NCBI GenBank assembly: GCA_900618795.1
Contig: UYJD01000012.1
Coordinates: 740,463 to 804,462 of the forward strand
Length of the DNA: 64,000 nt
Direction of reading: 5' to 3'
Origin: Cyanodermella asteris
Taxonomy: Eukaryota > Ascomycota > Lecanoromycetes > Ostropales > Stictidaceae
Positions 53,501 to 63,133 of the stretch are shown in pieces. The notes beneath the pieces are model-generated. The model did not search any database. It was not told the origin of the DNA and saw only the letters and a program-made list of their open reading frames with translations. Position numbers and translations under genes: made by a program. Numbering within the stretch: the first letter of the stretch is position 1; the number at the start of each line of letters is the position of its first letter.

Positions 53501-55951
53501 CTACCTACTCGTGTAATCCTCCAAACTGCGATCAAACGTGCCAATCATTTTGTCATACAGCACAGATGGCTCCCCAACGGGAATCCCGATCTGTAGTTTG
53601 CTGCCACGCAGAAAGAGGAGGTCTCTAAGCTCCATTGCAAGCCCTTGTAAGCGGTGGAACGTGGGGGAGAACTTAGCTAAAATGAGTTTCTCGAAACCAT
53701 CGAGCACCACATCACCCAGTTTCGCTCGCACGATGCTTTCGTAGGATCCAACATACCAATGTCTGAGAGGATCTGCTTTCGGGGCTTTGCCTTCGGCCCA
53801 GCCATAGTTGACGCATGTAGACAAAAAGACATACAAAAACGACTCCAGATCGTGCCGGTAGGTGTGGGCCAAGTCCCGCTGCGAGCCCTGGAGCGCCAAC
53901 TCCACGACCTCGATTGCCATGAACTTGAGCGTGCCGGTCATGCCTGGGTTGTTCGTGCGCACGTTATTCCCCTCTCTATCGACCTGCGTTGCGAGATCCA
54001 GATCGATGAGCATGCCGGAGAAGCCGCCATTTTCAGCCGGATCGGTGATGATGATGTTGTTCTGCGATATGTCTCGATGAAGGATGTTGCCGTCCAGGAA
54101 GAGCGAGCGGTGCGCCTTGATCGCGTCGCGAAACGCTCTGAGCAGCTCGGGGACCGACTTAAAGCTGTCGAGTGGCTTGCCAGCTGGCTTGACTACCAGG
54201 CATGACAGCACGCGGTTCGTGAATGGCGCCTCGCCTTCCGGCAGCTGTGACACCTGCGAGCCCTCGAAACTTTCGTTGATGCTGTGCGCTCGATACAGCC
54301 GCGACACCTGACTGCTCGATCGCGACCGCTTCGCTGAAAAGCTCTCCTCTGCGCAGATTGACTTTCTCTTCTGTCCGGAGGTCGCCTCACTGCGGAAAGA
54401 CTGCGACTTGTTGAGGGTATCAGCACGATCCTGCCGGCTGGTGAGCCTCCTTCTCTTGGCGAATGTCAGATCCTCGCGAAGCTCGGCCACACTCGCGACT
54501 CGCTTCTGACCAACAAGCTGCGCGACGCCTCTGACGTTCTTCTTGTGAGCGGCGGCGAGCAGGTCAGGCTCAGTGAGGTACTTTTCGGCGGCCACCCAGG
54601 AGAACTTTGCCACGTGCTTGCCGTCCACTGTCCTGTAGCAGGAGGTGCCGCGGCAGACCACCGCAGACTGCCTCGCGATGGGTGCAGGCTCCAACTCCAG
54701 TCGCCTGTCCTCACCGGTTGTCTCATCCGTCACCGTCACGTACTCCCTGAGCCCATCCCGCTCGGTGAATGTGTCCATGCCCAGCTCTTCGTCGCTCATC
54801 AGACAGTAGCCCGCAAGCGCCCGAATGAAATGTTCCGGCTCGGCGTGGATGCCGAAGGCTGTCGCACTGTACGCTCCCGACCTGTCGAAGACATACAGCT
54901 CCATGGATGTGCCTCGAAGGGTGAAGCCATGCATGAAGCGTCGACGCGGCTGGGCCTTGAAGACGTTGCGGGCATATCTCGCGAGCTGCAAAAACTTGTT
55001 CTGCGTGTTCGAAACGGTGTGTTCACCGGCGGCGCGCACATCGGCCCAGTCGTGGACGTCCGACGTATCGTTAGCGCGAGGCTTGATCAGAAGGTCGAGC
55101 TGGCCTTCAGTATCAGTGCCCGTCATCTCGCTGCTGTTTTTGGTGGTGAAATAGGCGCAGCGTGCGCTGGTGAGGTGTTTCTCTTGGAACTGCGACACCC
55201 ACTCCCAGACCCTGCGCTCGGTCGGGTACTTGGGGAATGTCGTCCAGCATCCGTTGAAATGCTCGTGCTTGACTGCGTTGTAGATGTCCTTGCCCTGTTG
55301 TGTCCAGCTCTTGCCGTCAAAGTACTTCTCGAAGAAGCCTGCGACGTCTTTGTATATGCGCTTGTGGAACTCGTCACGGAGGGCGGCGTCCAGGAAGGCT
55401 CGCGTCTGGTCCGGGCCTTCGTGCGACGCTGAGCTGTTGACCCGCGGTGTGCCGGGCAAGGAGGTTCTGCTGCTGGCTGGAGGGGTCTTTCGATTGATGT
55501 CTGTGGCGGAGAAGATGAGCTGCAGGACTTTGGTCCAGATTTCGGCGTCCGATGCTTGCTGTAGCACAGTCTCAACGAGCGGGAAGGAAAGTGCGATGTC
55601 CAAATCGCCCTTCAAAAGGCCGCTGTAGATCGTCGCGAGCTCGCTACCGACTAAGTTTCCACTCTCTGGCGAGCGCAGCTTTGAGGAAACCTTGTGTCCC
55701 TGAAGAGCAGAAACAAGTTCCAAAATTGTATCCTTCTTATCTTCAGAAGTCAGCCTCTGAAATCTACCCGGATCTTCTGTGTCGTCCTTGGAATCCTCCT
55801 CTTTTGCGTCCTGAGAAAAAGCAATAGTCTGTTGTGAATCGTCACTGTCGGAGCCTGTGGCTGCCTGCAGTGAGATTTGTAATGCTCTAACACTTGGCCC
55901 GAGGGGCCAGCGCTTGATGATTAGATATTCGTCGTCAGATAATTGGCCCAT
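53501..55951 (-). CDS. Fungal-type (FunK1) protein kinase
   Basis: Single exon; start taken at ATG 55951 (MGQLSDDEYLIIKRWPLGPS), giving 816 aa. The upstream in-frame ATG at 56182 would add 77 residues that overlap the divergent F-box gene's promoter. An N-terminal region of about 450 residues (acidic linker, FEKYFDGKSWTQQGKDIYNA, WADVRAAGEHT) is typical of the Pkinase_fungal family. Kinase motifs: VDGKHVAKFSW (Lys), ILHRDISQNNIII at about residue 625, MLIDLDLATQ (DLD in place of DFG), GTLKFMAIEVVE, and YRHDLESFLYVF, the family signature. FunK1 kinases are expanded in filamentous fungi and mushrooms, with little known of their substrates. A basic Ser/Arg-rich insert (about residues 505-560) separates the two lobes. 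Confidence 0.88.
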   Translation of the reverse strand: MGQLSDDEYLIIKRWPLGPSVRALQISLQAATGSDSDDSQQTIAFSQDAKEEDSKDDTEDPGRFQRLTSEDKKDTILELVSALQGHKVSSKLRSPESGNLVGSELATIYSGLLKGDLDIALSFPLVETVLQQASDAEIWTKVLQLIFSATDINRKTPPASSRTSLPGTPRVNSSASHEGPDQTRAFLDAALRDEFHKRIYKDVAGFFEKYFDGKSWTQQGKDIYNAVKHEHFNGCWTTFPKYPTERRVWEWVSQFQEKHLTSARCAYFTTKNSSEMTGTDTEGQLDLLIKPRANDTSDVHDWADVRAAGEHTVSNTQNKFLQLARYARNVFKAQPRRRFMHGFTLRGTSMELYVFDRSGAYSATAFGIHAEPEHFIRALAGYCLMSDEELGMDTFTERDGLREYVTVTDETTGEDRRLELEPAPIARQSAVVCRGTSCYRTVDGKHVAKFSWVAAEKYLTEPDLLAAAHKKNVRGVAQLVGQKRVASVAELREDLTFAKRRRLTSRQDRADTLNKSQSFRSEATSGQKRKSICAEESFSAKRSRSSSQVSRLYRAHSINESFEGSQVSQLPEGEAPFTNRVLSCLVVKPAGKPLDSFKSVPELLRAFRDAIKAHRSLFLDGNILHRDISQNNIIITDPAENGGFSGMLIDLDLATQVDREGNNVRTNNPGMTGTLKFMAIEVVELALQGSQRDLAHTYRHDLESFLYVFLSTCVNYGWAEGKAPKADPLRHWYVGSYESIVRAKLGDVVLDGFEKLILAKFSPTFHRLQGLAMELRDLLFLRGSKLQIGIPVGEPSVLYDKMIGTFDRSLEDYTSR

Positions 55952-56121
55952 GGTGTGGCAAGTGCGCAGGTTGTGGAGGTGTATAGGAGAAGAAGTCGAG
56001 GGATGTTTTGCGACACGAACAGTGGGTGACCCACGTGACACACCTTGGCTTGGGCAACCCAGCCGCCAACACGCATCTCTCTCGCAACAAGAAACGTCTG
56101 CTTCACGAGCAACATCTGCCG

Positions 56122-56517
56122 ATGCCTGCCACCATGCAGTTTCATGCGCTTCCCAAGGAACTTCTTCTGTTGGTGGTGGCATTTTTGGAGCAACGAGACG
56201 TCAATGTCCTCCTACGCTGCTGTCAATTCTTCTATCACTTTCTCATTCACCAGTTATACCGTCATGACGCCCAACACTTCGGTAGCACGGCGTTACTATG
56301 GGTAGCTGAGACGGACTTATCTTCCACAGCCAAACTTTCTCTGCAGAATGGAGGGGACGTCTTGAGGCAAAACCGAGCAGGCTTGACCGCGCTTCAAATC
56401 TCTGCATACCATGGTAGCCGTGACGATGTCGGGCAACTCCTAAGACATGGTGCCAATGCTGGCTGTCCCCGGAGTTGCATGGCTCCCCGTGATCCATTCA
56501 ACGTGTTAGTACTGTAA
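56122..56517 (+). CDS. Truncated F-box/ankyrin protein
   Basis: ORF of 131 aa from ATG 56122 (or 56134). An N-terminal F-box-like segment (FHALPKELLLLVVAFLEQRD followed by VNVLLRCCQFFYHF) leads to a linker and one ankyrin repeat (NRAGLTALQISAYHGSRDDV then GQLLRHGANAG), where the frame soon ends. F-box/ankyrin proteins in fungi usually carry many repeats over 300 or more residues, so this looks 3'-truncated or a decayed remnant. Divergent from the FunK1 gene, with 170 bp between starts. If active, the F-box would link to SCF ubiquitin ligase through Skp1. Confidence 0.5.
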   Translation: MPATMQFHALPKELLLLVVAFLEQRDVNVLLRCCQFFYHFLIHQLYRHDAQHFGSTALLWVAETDLSSTAKLSLQNGGDVLRQNRAGLTALQISAYHGSRDDVGQLLRHGANAGCPRSCMAPRDPFNVLVL

Positions 56518-56751
56518 AACCCTGAAGTGCTGGTATTACCGTCAGTTTCACCAGCTAGCAATCTGCCTCTCCTCTAGGATGACGAGCACATCGCCATTCT
56601 TGGAGCTCAGACTCCGCGCGCTGACGTCGACAATGTCTCAGATGATGCCCTTTTACCATGCCCCGCATGCTTGACCACCCCGAAGAACATAATAACAGGA
56701 GCTCAATATTTTCTTCAACGCGAGCTCAAGAGCACAATAGTATCTGTCAAC

Positions 56752-57382
56752 ATGCCCAGAACGTCTACGCCTTCTCACGGCTCCGTGACTAAGATTGAAA
56801 GCACAACTATGGGATCACTCAGAGACCTCAAGGCACTGATTCGCGCTCTGTGCAAGGGCTCCAAGGTGTTGACCACGCAAATGATTGCTGCGGTGAACAG
56901 CATCTACACGTCCGCGCTCCGCGAGTTGGGTTTCCTCCTCGAAGCTACTCGCAATTTCATGGTCCTTGGTGTGGATAAAGCCCGGCGCATCATCACCGAA
57001 ATACAGCGGTATTGCCGTGCACACCCTGAAAAAGTCACGTTCATTGTCCTGTGCGCCCTGATTTCTGTTTGCGCTCCATCCGTTATAGTTATCGTGCTTG
57101 AGGCCCTGGGATTTGGGACTGCGGGACCAATTGCTGGTATGAACCGAAGGGGGACTTTGTCATTTGAAAAAATCTAGTTGACACAACGTAGACTTATTGG
57201 CGGCATCTTTTCAGTCAACGTTTGGGGTCAATCCGATATTCTCGGCTCTTCAGAGTGCTGCCATGGCAGGGTATGCGGCAAAAGCGGTAACTACGGTAGT
57301 TTCTGTCACTGCTGCGACAACAGGTGTTCTTGTTGCACTTGGTGCGAAGGTATGGGGGCTGTTCAAGGATCTTCTTTTTTGA
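56752..57382 (+). CDS. Ifi-6-16/ISG12-family-like membrane protein
   Basis: Exons 56752..57136 and 57192..57382 (55-nt intron, GTATGA donor, CGTAG acceptor); 191 aa. An N-terminal helical region of about 90 residues is followed by HPEKVTFIVLCALISVCAPS (hydrophobic) and VLEALGFGTAGPIADLLAAS, where the join falls. Then FQSTFGVNPIFSALQSAAMA, GYAAKAVTTVVSVTAATTGV and WGLFKDLLF. The order 'LGF-x-x-AGP(I/V)A-x-x-(L)AA-x-(W/F)QS ... LQSA-AMxG' is the signature of the interferon-inducible Ifi-6-16 (ISG12/IFI27/IFI6) family, small hydrophobic mitochondrial/ER proteins in animals that modulate cell death. Fungal members exist sporadically; function unknown. The ATG at 56806 could also be used. Confidence 0.72.
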
Positions 57383-58013
57383 GGACACACTAGGAAAGGA
57401 ACAATGGACGGAATGCCTCGACGGACCGTGGAATTGCACGAGAGTTGCCACGCATTAAACAACATTAAACAACATTAAACAAACAAACAACAATTAATTT
57501 GGAAAGATCACCGCGGCAAAATTTTCGCAACTATCGTTGAGTGACTGGCTGTTCAGGTCAAGAAATTTGAAAACGAGTAAGCGATCATGGGAGATCGAGT
57601 GATTAGACAACTACAGCGGATTGAGGAGGGAGAGGACGGAGCCGAAACAGCAGGAAAAAGAGAGTAAAGAAGAGAAAGAGGGACAGGCACGGGAGCGCAA
57701 ATAGGAGATGAAACGGGCAATGTCGATTATTTCAGCGCTTCGAGAAGCGAATTGTCAATTCCAAATAATGTAGTCTACATACTTGTAAACCCAAGAACAG
57801 CAGGACATCTTCACTGTAGTTGCGTATGTGAGGCTCTTTCATCTCATTCTCGAGTGTTATGTCCCTTTCGCTGCGTTGACACATGCTGGCAGCGTGGTTA
57901 TCGTGGATAGACATGCTTGGTTGTGATGTGCTTTCCATCGGCATCTTGATATATTGTTGTGTAATGGGGATACGAGTCTTTTTGGCTGGGATGCTCGCTC
58001 TCACTGGTCTGGA
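57383..58013. other. Intergenic stretch with a 10-bp microsatellite
   Basis: Contains CATTAAACAA repeated three times at 57453-57482 followed by (ACAA)n. No convincing gene; a 90-codon minus-strand ORF (57732-58004) has no resemblance. Confidence 0.5.
57453..57490 (+). repeat. CATTAAACAA tandem repeat
   Basis: Three perfect 10-bp units, then AACAAACAAC. Lies about 70 bp beyond the ISG12-like gene's stop. Confidence 0.85.
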
Positions 58014-58247
58014 TTAGACAGTCATGTTTGTACGGAGGAAGGATCTAGACACCCACGTCATGATAGCTGCTGATGCACCAGCGGGCACATCGGCCTTTTC
58101 CATGGCTTTGGTGAACTGTTCTTGCACTTCCGCTGCAAGATAGGAGCGTTTCCAGGAATCCGTTTCGGTCGCGTATTTAAGGGTAAGAGATCGACCGTTG
58201 TTCATGACAGTCTTGATGGTGGCGCTGCTAATTAGTTTATTTGCCAT
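58014..58247 (-). CDS. Possible small protein of unknown function (77 aa)
   Basis: Minus-strand ORF MANKLISSATIKTVMNNGRS ... WKRSYLAAEVQEQFTKAMEK ... AIMTWVSRSFLRTNMTV. Balanced composition, charged helical centre, wobble bases varied: it looks coding rather than a shadow frame. No family recognised and no intron signal is obvious. It may be one exon of a larger gene. Confidence 0.4.
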   Translation of the reverse strand: MANKLISSATIKTVMNNGRSLTLKYATETDSWKRSYLAAEVQEQFTKAMEKADVPAGASAAIMTWVSRSFLRTNMTV

Positions 58248-58496
58248 ATTGGTGAAGCTCGACTGTGGGAGGGCTCGAGTGAAGAGGGGAACTCACGTTT
58301 GCACGAAGATGGACGTGAGCGGCCAAGCTGCTGGCCTGCGTACTAACTCCGGAACTAGCTGACGTAATTGAACACAGGATTTGCAGGAGCGGAAGCATTT
58401 CACAGTAGCTCCCAACATTCCTAGCGCCTGCTCGTTCTTACCATGTCTTTGTCCCGCAAAACCTGTGGTCGCTGGGTTTGTCCTGCAAATTTAAGG

Positions 58497-59614
58497 ATGG
58501 CGTCTACACTCGTCGGCAGATCCGGTCGCCGGTACTCCCAGGGCGAGGCGCTTCAGCACCGTCGCGACGATCCCAAGCGCAGCATCTTCAAGGCTCAGTA
58601 CGTCTTTGCCATCACGATGTAGTGTGCGTCAGAGATCAACATTTCTAATTCGTTCCAGGTCCGGAGACGATTCCTTTGTTCTCAAGCGAGTGTCCAAGCC
58701 GTTCTATGATTTGTCTCTACGCCTTGCAACGGAATTCAAAGGCTCCTCCGGGCTTCGGATGCACATTGACTGTAATGACGAAGAAGGCATCTTGCTTTAT
58801 CCCTATTTTCGAGACACCTTGCTCGCTGTGATCCAGAGTGATCATGAATTTCCTGAAACCGAAAGAAAGGAGTCTCTGCGCCGGGTGGCAGAGGCAATAA
58901 AGGAACTTCATAGCAAGGATTGGGTTCATGCTGGTATGGAGCCTCATGAAAAAACCCCACTCTGTTCAGCCTCTGACTTGAACTCGCAGATATCAAACCT
59001 GATAACATCTTGGTAAACTGGACCTGCGACTCAGAAGGAAAGATGAAAGTAACCGATGTCGCTCTTGGAGACTTTGACATCGCATTCAAGTCTGAAGGTG
59101 GACAGTCAAGACAGACGCCCCACGCCGTAGGAAATGCGATGTGGCGCAGCCCTGAGGGTCAAACTGGCAGGGCCGTTACGAAAGCGTCAGACATATTCTC
59201 GTTCGGATTGGTTGTGAGTAAGCCATACATATACCTTGAGAGTCTATTAACGCTCATGCGCAGTGCATTTACACACTTGGAGGTGGAGGGTTCTTGCTAC
59301 TAGACGACTTCCAGGAACTAGCACAGAGTGGCACGACACCAGAGCAAGAAATCCTGACCCGGCACTTCGCCTATTTTGGGCTACTTTCTGAGGGGCTCCT
59401 GAAGCAAGTGGACAACGAGCACTGGGGCATGGCGCTCAAAGGAGCCTCTCTTACAGCTGAGCAGCTAGTGAAAGAACAACCCGAGCTCAGATTTGGGTGG
59501 TGGGGAAAGGAGCTTGGTCACGATGCACTGAGCATGATAAGCGGAATGACGAGTCCGGATCCGACATCGCGGATGACGATCAGTCAAGTCCTTGCAAGCA
59601 GCTGGTGGCATTAG
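58497..59614 (+). CDS. Small divergent protein kinase-like protein
   Basis: Four exons: 58497..58597, 58659..58933, 58990..59213, 59264..59614, with introns of 61, 56 and 50 nt; 316 aa. The joins produce KAQSGDDSFVLKRV, WVHADIKPDNILVNW and FSFGLVCIYTLGGGG, all in frame. Kinase landmarks: Lys in FVLKRV, Glu in RLATEFKGSS, catalytic loop HADIKPDN (His-Ala-Asp rather than HRD), LGDFDIAFK (DFD in place of DFG), and MWRSPEGQ as APE equivalent. No Gly-rich loop is seen at the N-terminus (MASTLVGRSGRRYSQGE). This compact form is a common but uncharacterised ascomycete kinase group. Catalytic residues remain, so activity is possible but not certain. Confidence 0.82.
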
Positions 59615-61561
59615 GTTTCCCAGGTGAAAACAACTGCGAGATGAGGCTGCACTGAGCTGGAATAAGGCATTGCCAGGGGACGTTCTGCGCAAGCGACAAC
59701 GCCACTTGAATGAGATACAGGATGTCCCTTACTGGATGATCGAGACTACAGCCATGAACAGGAAGCGGTCCGTGAGAGCAGTATACCACTGTTCCTGGGA
59801 GGCGACAGTTCCGTCACAAGCCACTGGCGTCAATCGCTAGGGCGAGCTTGAGATAAACATCTGCAGACTGAGAGCCCTGCTCAGCCAGGCCCTTAAATGA
59901 ATTGCTCGAAGTACGAAGCAGCTCTCTTGATCCTCCCAAGAACTTCCAGGCATAGACGACGATGACTTGATCTCTGCCGTTGACGGTCGTGACTAGTGTT
60001 GTACAGTTCCCTTCAAGAGCTACTAATTGCGGAATTTCTATGCTCATCAGCTGCAGTCAGCTACACATCTGGCACTGGTCTTGAGAACAAATCCCACATC
60101 TCTGGTCCTCTCTCAAGACGCATTAAATAGCTGGAATGCAGTTTCAGTGGAGCTTTTCGCAGATGCCGTAATATCGCTACTAATGAGCTCGCCCTCATTT
60201 GCAGTCGCCATGTGAGTCTGTAAAACGCACATTCAAGAACATTTAAAGGCCATCATAATTGACCACAAGACAGCGTTGATATGATCCACACTCTCTGATG
60301 AGATGTATCCAAATCACCTCTTAACAATCTTTCGGGTGATGCACTGGTTATCCACGAATCTCGAGGTGCCGACTTCGGCCTCCTCCCTACCAAAATCGAG
60401 GGCCTCGATACTCTTGCGCGAAGTCAGTGCCCAAGAGAGTTGGTTCCTAGGAACCGGCTTCGCGCAGGAGAATCTGGTGCCTACGTTCCACTGCTCCTGA
60501 GACCTGCAGTCTCGTAGGCATCTTGGCCTCTTACTCCCAAATCATCCCAGGCAAAGTACGCGCCTGCGAACGCGTGGATCTTGTGCTCCGACATTGCCTA
60601 CGCGTCGTCCATTCCTACGACATTCTGCTCCTGTGCAGTGGAAGTTCTTGGGCAGTGAGGCGCGCAGGAAGCCCATTCTCTCGTGCATCGACAATTCCCA
60701 TGACCACATTGGCTTAGGATCCAATAAGCCTTGCGAATTCATGCGCCCAGGAACTGCAATGCCGTACGCCTTTGCAAGTCTTGCGATGCTCAAAGCTTGG
60801 GATACGTCGTCTCGTGGGCTCCCGGGCATGCTTTTGCCACCGGAATAGACGTTCATCTCAAATTTGAGATGTGCCAGAAGTATGCACTCAGTCACAACCA
60901 CATCTAACTGAACAATCGTCCAGCGACCTCTCTGAACCAAAGATGAAGCCACTATCTAATGCTTTTTATTTCTCTCGTTTGTAGTGAGAGCACACCTCTA
61001 AACCCTAAATGCTGCACCTCGGCCGCTACGATGAGCCACTTTGCGAGTCCTTGATACACCATTGCAAGATGTGTGACTTGTCATTCGAGACTTGCATGAC
61101 GGCTTTGATCAATCAATCATGGGATGGAAGGCTCTTCCGATAAGAAGCGCTGTCGTGGTTCTGAGGCTTTCCCCGAATCTCGCTGTGCGCAAGTTGAGCT
61201 GCGGAGCTAACGCCGCCAAGACCTCGCCGGCTGCAATCACTAAGTCGGGGTGACACAAACCACGACTTCTGGAGGGACGAGCAACAACCGAGACCACGAG
61301 TTCCGGTGGAACGGACTCGCCAGCGGTCTGGACGACCTCAAAGCATTTGCGACCCGAGATGGACAAGGATCAGAAGCTGGAGACGATGGGTGTAGCCCTC
61401 CACAAGTAGAGGGCGGGTTTCCAGCCAGCAACCTCCAATGCTGACAAGTCTGCTTGAGTGTTTGCCACTCCCGACCTCCGTATATCGAGGGTTTGTGATG
61501 TGGAACAGAGGGATCGTCCTCTTTGTTACAAAGAGTAGCCAGTCTCTCGACCAGACGCAAT
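59615..61561. other. 1.9-kb stretch with decayed coding traces only
   Basis: Several short frames read like protein fragments (minus strand 59814-60047 and 60542-60952), but stops interrupt any longer reading. Probably degenerated genes. Confidence 0.4.
60542..60952 (-). pseudogene. Possible HET-domain-like remnant
   Basis: 136-codon frame with RGRWTIVQLDVVVTECILLA and PRDDVSQALSIARLAKAYGI, which recall the 'RxWxxxWxVQE' and 'DPRDxVYALLGIA' positions that follow one another in heterokaryon-incompatibility (HET) proteins. The spacing is short, the E after Q is missing, and no intact HET core is present up- or downstream. A weak call. Confidence 0.2.
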
Positions 61562-61937
61562 ATGGATTCTCTACTCGTCACAGCCACCGACAGCGTCATG
61601 TGCCACAAGACTTCGATGCCCTTCACACTGACTAAAGCAAAGAGGGAGCAATTCTCCAGACGGAAGAAATCACTCGTGCGCAAAGCAGATGAGCTTGCCA
61701 GGCTATGCGAAGCCGACGTAGCGCTGATTGTGCTCAAAAACGGCAGGTTCTACACTTATAGATCGAATAATGCATGTTCCTGGCCACCTCCAATGGATGT
61801 CATCGTAAGTCTCCTTCATCCTTGCGCGACGTTACTAATGCGAGCAGCAACATTCATTTCCTGTACCTGTGGAACACAGCTGTGGACAGGACAGATCCGT
61901 CTCGCAAATCGCTGTTACAAGTCGCAAGTCTAACTAG
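61562..61937 (+). CDS. Very small MADS-box-like protein
   Basis: Exons 61562..61804 and 61848..61937 (43-nt intron, GTAAGT donor, ACTAAT branch, GAGCAG acceptor); 110 aa. TKAKREQFSRRKKSLVRKAD, ELARLCEADVALIVLKNGRF and YTYRSN match the MADS-box helix and first strands (K-R-x-x-L-x-x-K-A-x-E-L-x-x-L-C-x-x-E/D-V-x-L). SWPPPMD and a short tail follow. Unlike Mcm1/Rlm1 proteins it lacks the standard basic N-terminal arm and any long transactivation region. Its last 4 bp overlap the 3' end of the convergent BTB gene. Start is uncertain (also ATG 61586 or 61616). DNA binding is inferred. Confidence 0.68.
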
Positions 61938-63133
61938 TCCATGACATCCCGGGCAATCCTGCGCCAAAAAGTATACTTGTAAAAGTCTCGTGCAAAGGCA
62001 CCGTTTGCTTCAATCGTGTCAAGAAAGTCCTTTCGCCCACCAACGTTATCACTCGCCACTTTCCAGGATACAAACTCGACAATCATCTTCCTCAACTCAT
62101 CTTTTTCGCCTGTAACATCATCGTGGTAGATGTAATTGATCAGTGTAAGCAGGTCCTCTACGCTGTAACGTGTCAGGTGAAAGTCTTTCAAAATGGTGTG
62201 GATCTTCTTCAAACACAGCCGTTGCAGGCTGTCAATCAATCTTTCCGTTGCAAATGCGTATAGTTGTGCATGAGCCAGCAGAACCGGTTCAAAATCCCTG
62301 TTCTTCTTGTGAGGGTGAATTCTATATCGTTGGATGGGAGAACCTGGTTCTTCCCGAGAGGAGAAACGACCTTCGAATTCATCTCGAAGGATGGTGTCAA
62401 CATTCTCGAATCGCTTGTCCACAAAGAGCTCGACTCCTTCAAGTTGATGAGCAGGGTTCGGTACCACCTTTGTAGGCTCCTCATCTACCTTGAGCTCAGA
62501 GCGACAAGGGGATTCTGGTGCCGGAAGCGTTTGGGGCTCCGAGACAGGTATTTCGTCCAATATCGGTCCCACGTCAGGCTCCGCACGGGGTAAACTCTCG
62601 TCGAATTCGGGGAGGGACACTCGTGGCTGGTCAAAGGATGGAGACGTTGATGAAGCTGCCATCAAATCCAGAAGCGACTTGGATATTCCAAGCTTTGCCA
62701 CCTTTTTGCTTTGTTCCTTGGCTTTCTTTCTTTTGGGATCCCGGCGTGTCGGAGGAGAGGCATAATCGCCACAATACGCGAATTCACAAAGCCTTGTGAA
62801 AGTCTCAGTCGTGATATGATCCCAGACGACGAGCCTTCGCTCTTGTTCCAAATACGGGCCGTGGATCAATTTGTCCAATGGAACTGACAGCTGGGCAATA
62901 GCTTGGCTGTGAGCGTACATTGGAACAGCATCTTTGCCGATCACAAAGGTAAAAACAGGTGATTTGAGACTGAAACCACAATTAGCTTTACGACTTGCTA
63001 GGACAAGCTCAAAGACCCAACTCAGGAAACGCGACAGCCATGGCTGATAGTGGGCTTCCACAGTATCAATGCGATATGGTCGCAGACATGCCAGAGATGT
63101 TCTTGCGGTAGAGTCTTCCGAATAGCTGTCCAC
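61934..63133 (-). CDS. BTB/POZ domain protein
   Basis: Single exon, 399 aa. BTB fold segments: SPVFTFVIGKDAVPMYAHSQ, LSVPLDKLIHGPYLEQERRL, VVWDHITTETFTRLCEFAYC and GDYASP. A variable linker with Pro/Glu-rich sequence follows, then the BACK-like helical half (VLLAHAQLYAFATERLIDSL, QRLCLKKIHTILKDF, DLLTLINYIYHDD). This type is abundant in Dothideomycetes and Eurotiomycetes; BTB proteins usually dimerise or bind cullin-3. The first 45 residues are not BTB-like and may include a missed intron or a wrong start. Confidence 0.82.
   Translation of the reverse strand: MDSYSEDSTARTSLACLRPYRIDTVEAHYQPWLSRFLSWVFELVLASRKANCGFSLKSPVFTFVIGKDAVPMYAHSQAIAQLSVPLDKLIHGPYLEQERRLVVWDHITTETFTRLCEFAYCGDYASPPTRRDPKRKKAKEQSKKVAKLGISKSLLDLMAASSTSPSFDQPRVSLPEFDESLPRAEPDVGPILDEIPVSEPQTLPAPESPCRSELKVDEEPTKVVPNPAHQLEGVELFVDKRFENVDTILRDEFEGRFSSREEPGSPIQRYRIHPHKKNRDFEPVLLAHAQLYAFATERLIDSLQRLCLKKIHTILKDFHLTRYSVEDLLTLINYIYHDDVTGEKDELRKMIVEFVSWKVASDNVGGRKDFLDTIEANGAFARDFYKYTFWRRIARDVMD

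Noticed and set aside
54545-55432. 295-codon ORF antisense to the FunK1 kinase
   Set aside because: Opposite-strand shadow of a GC-biased gene; the kinase frame has clear motifs.
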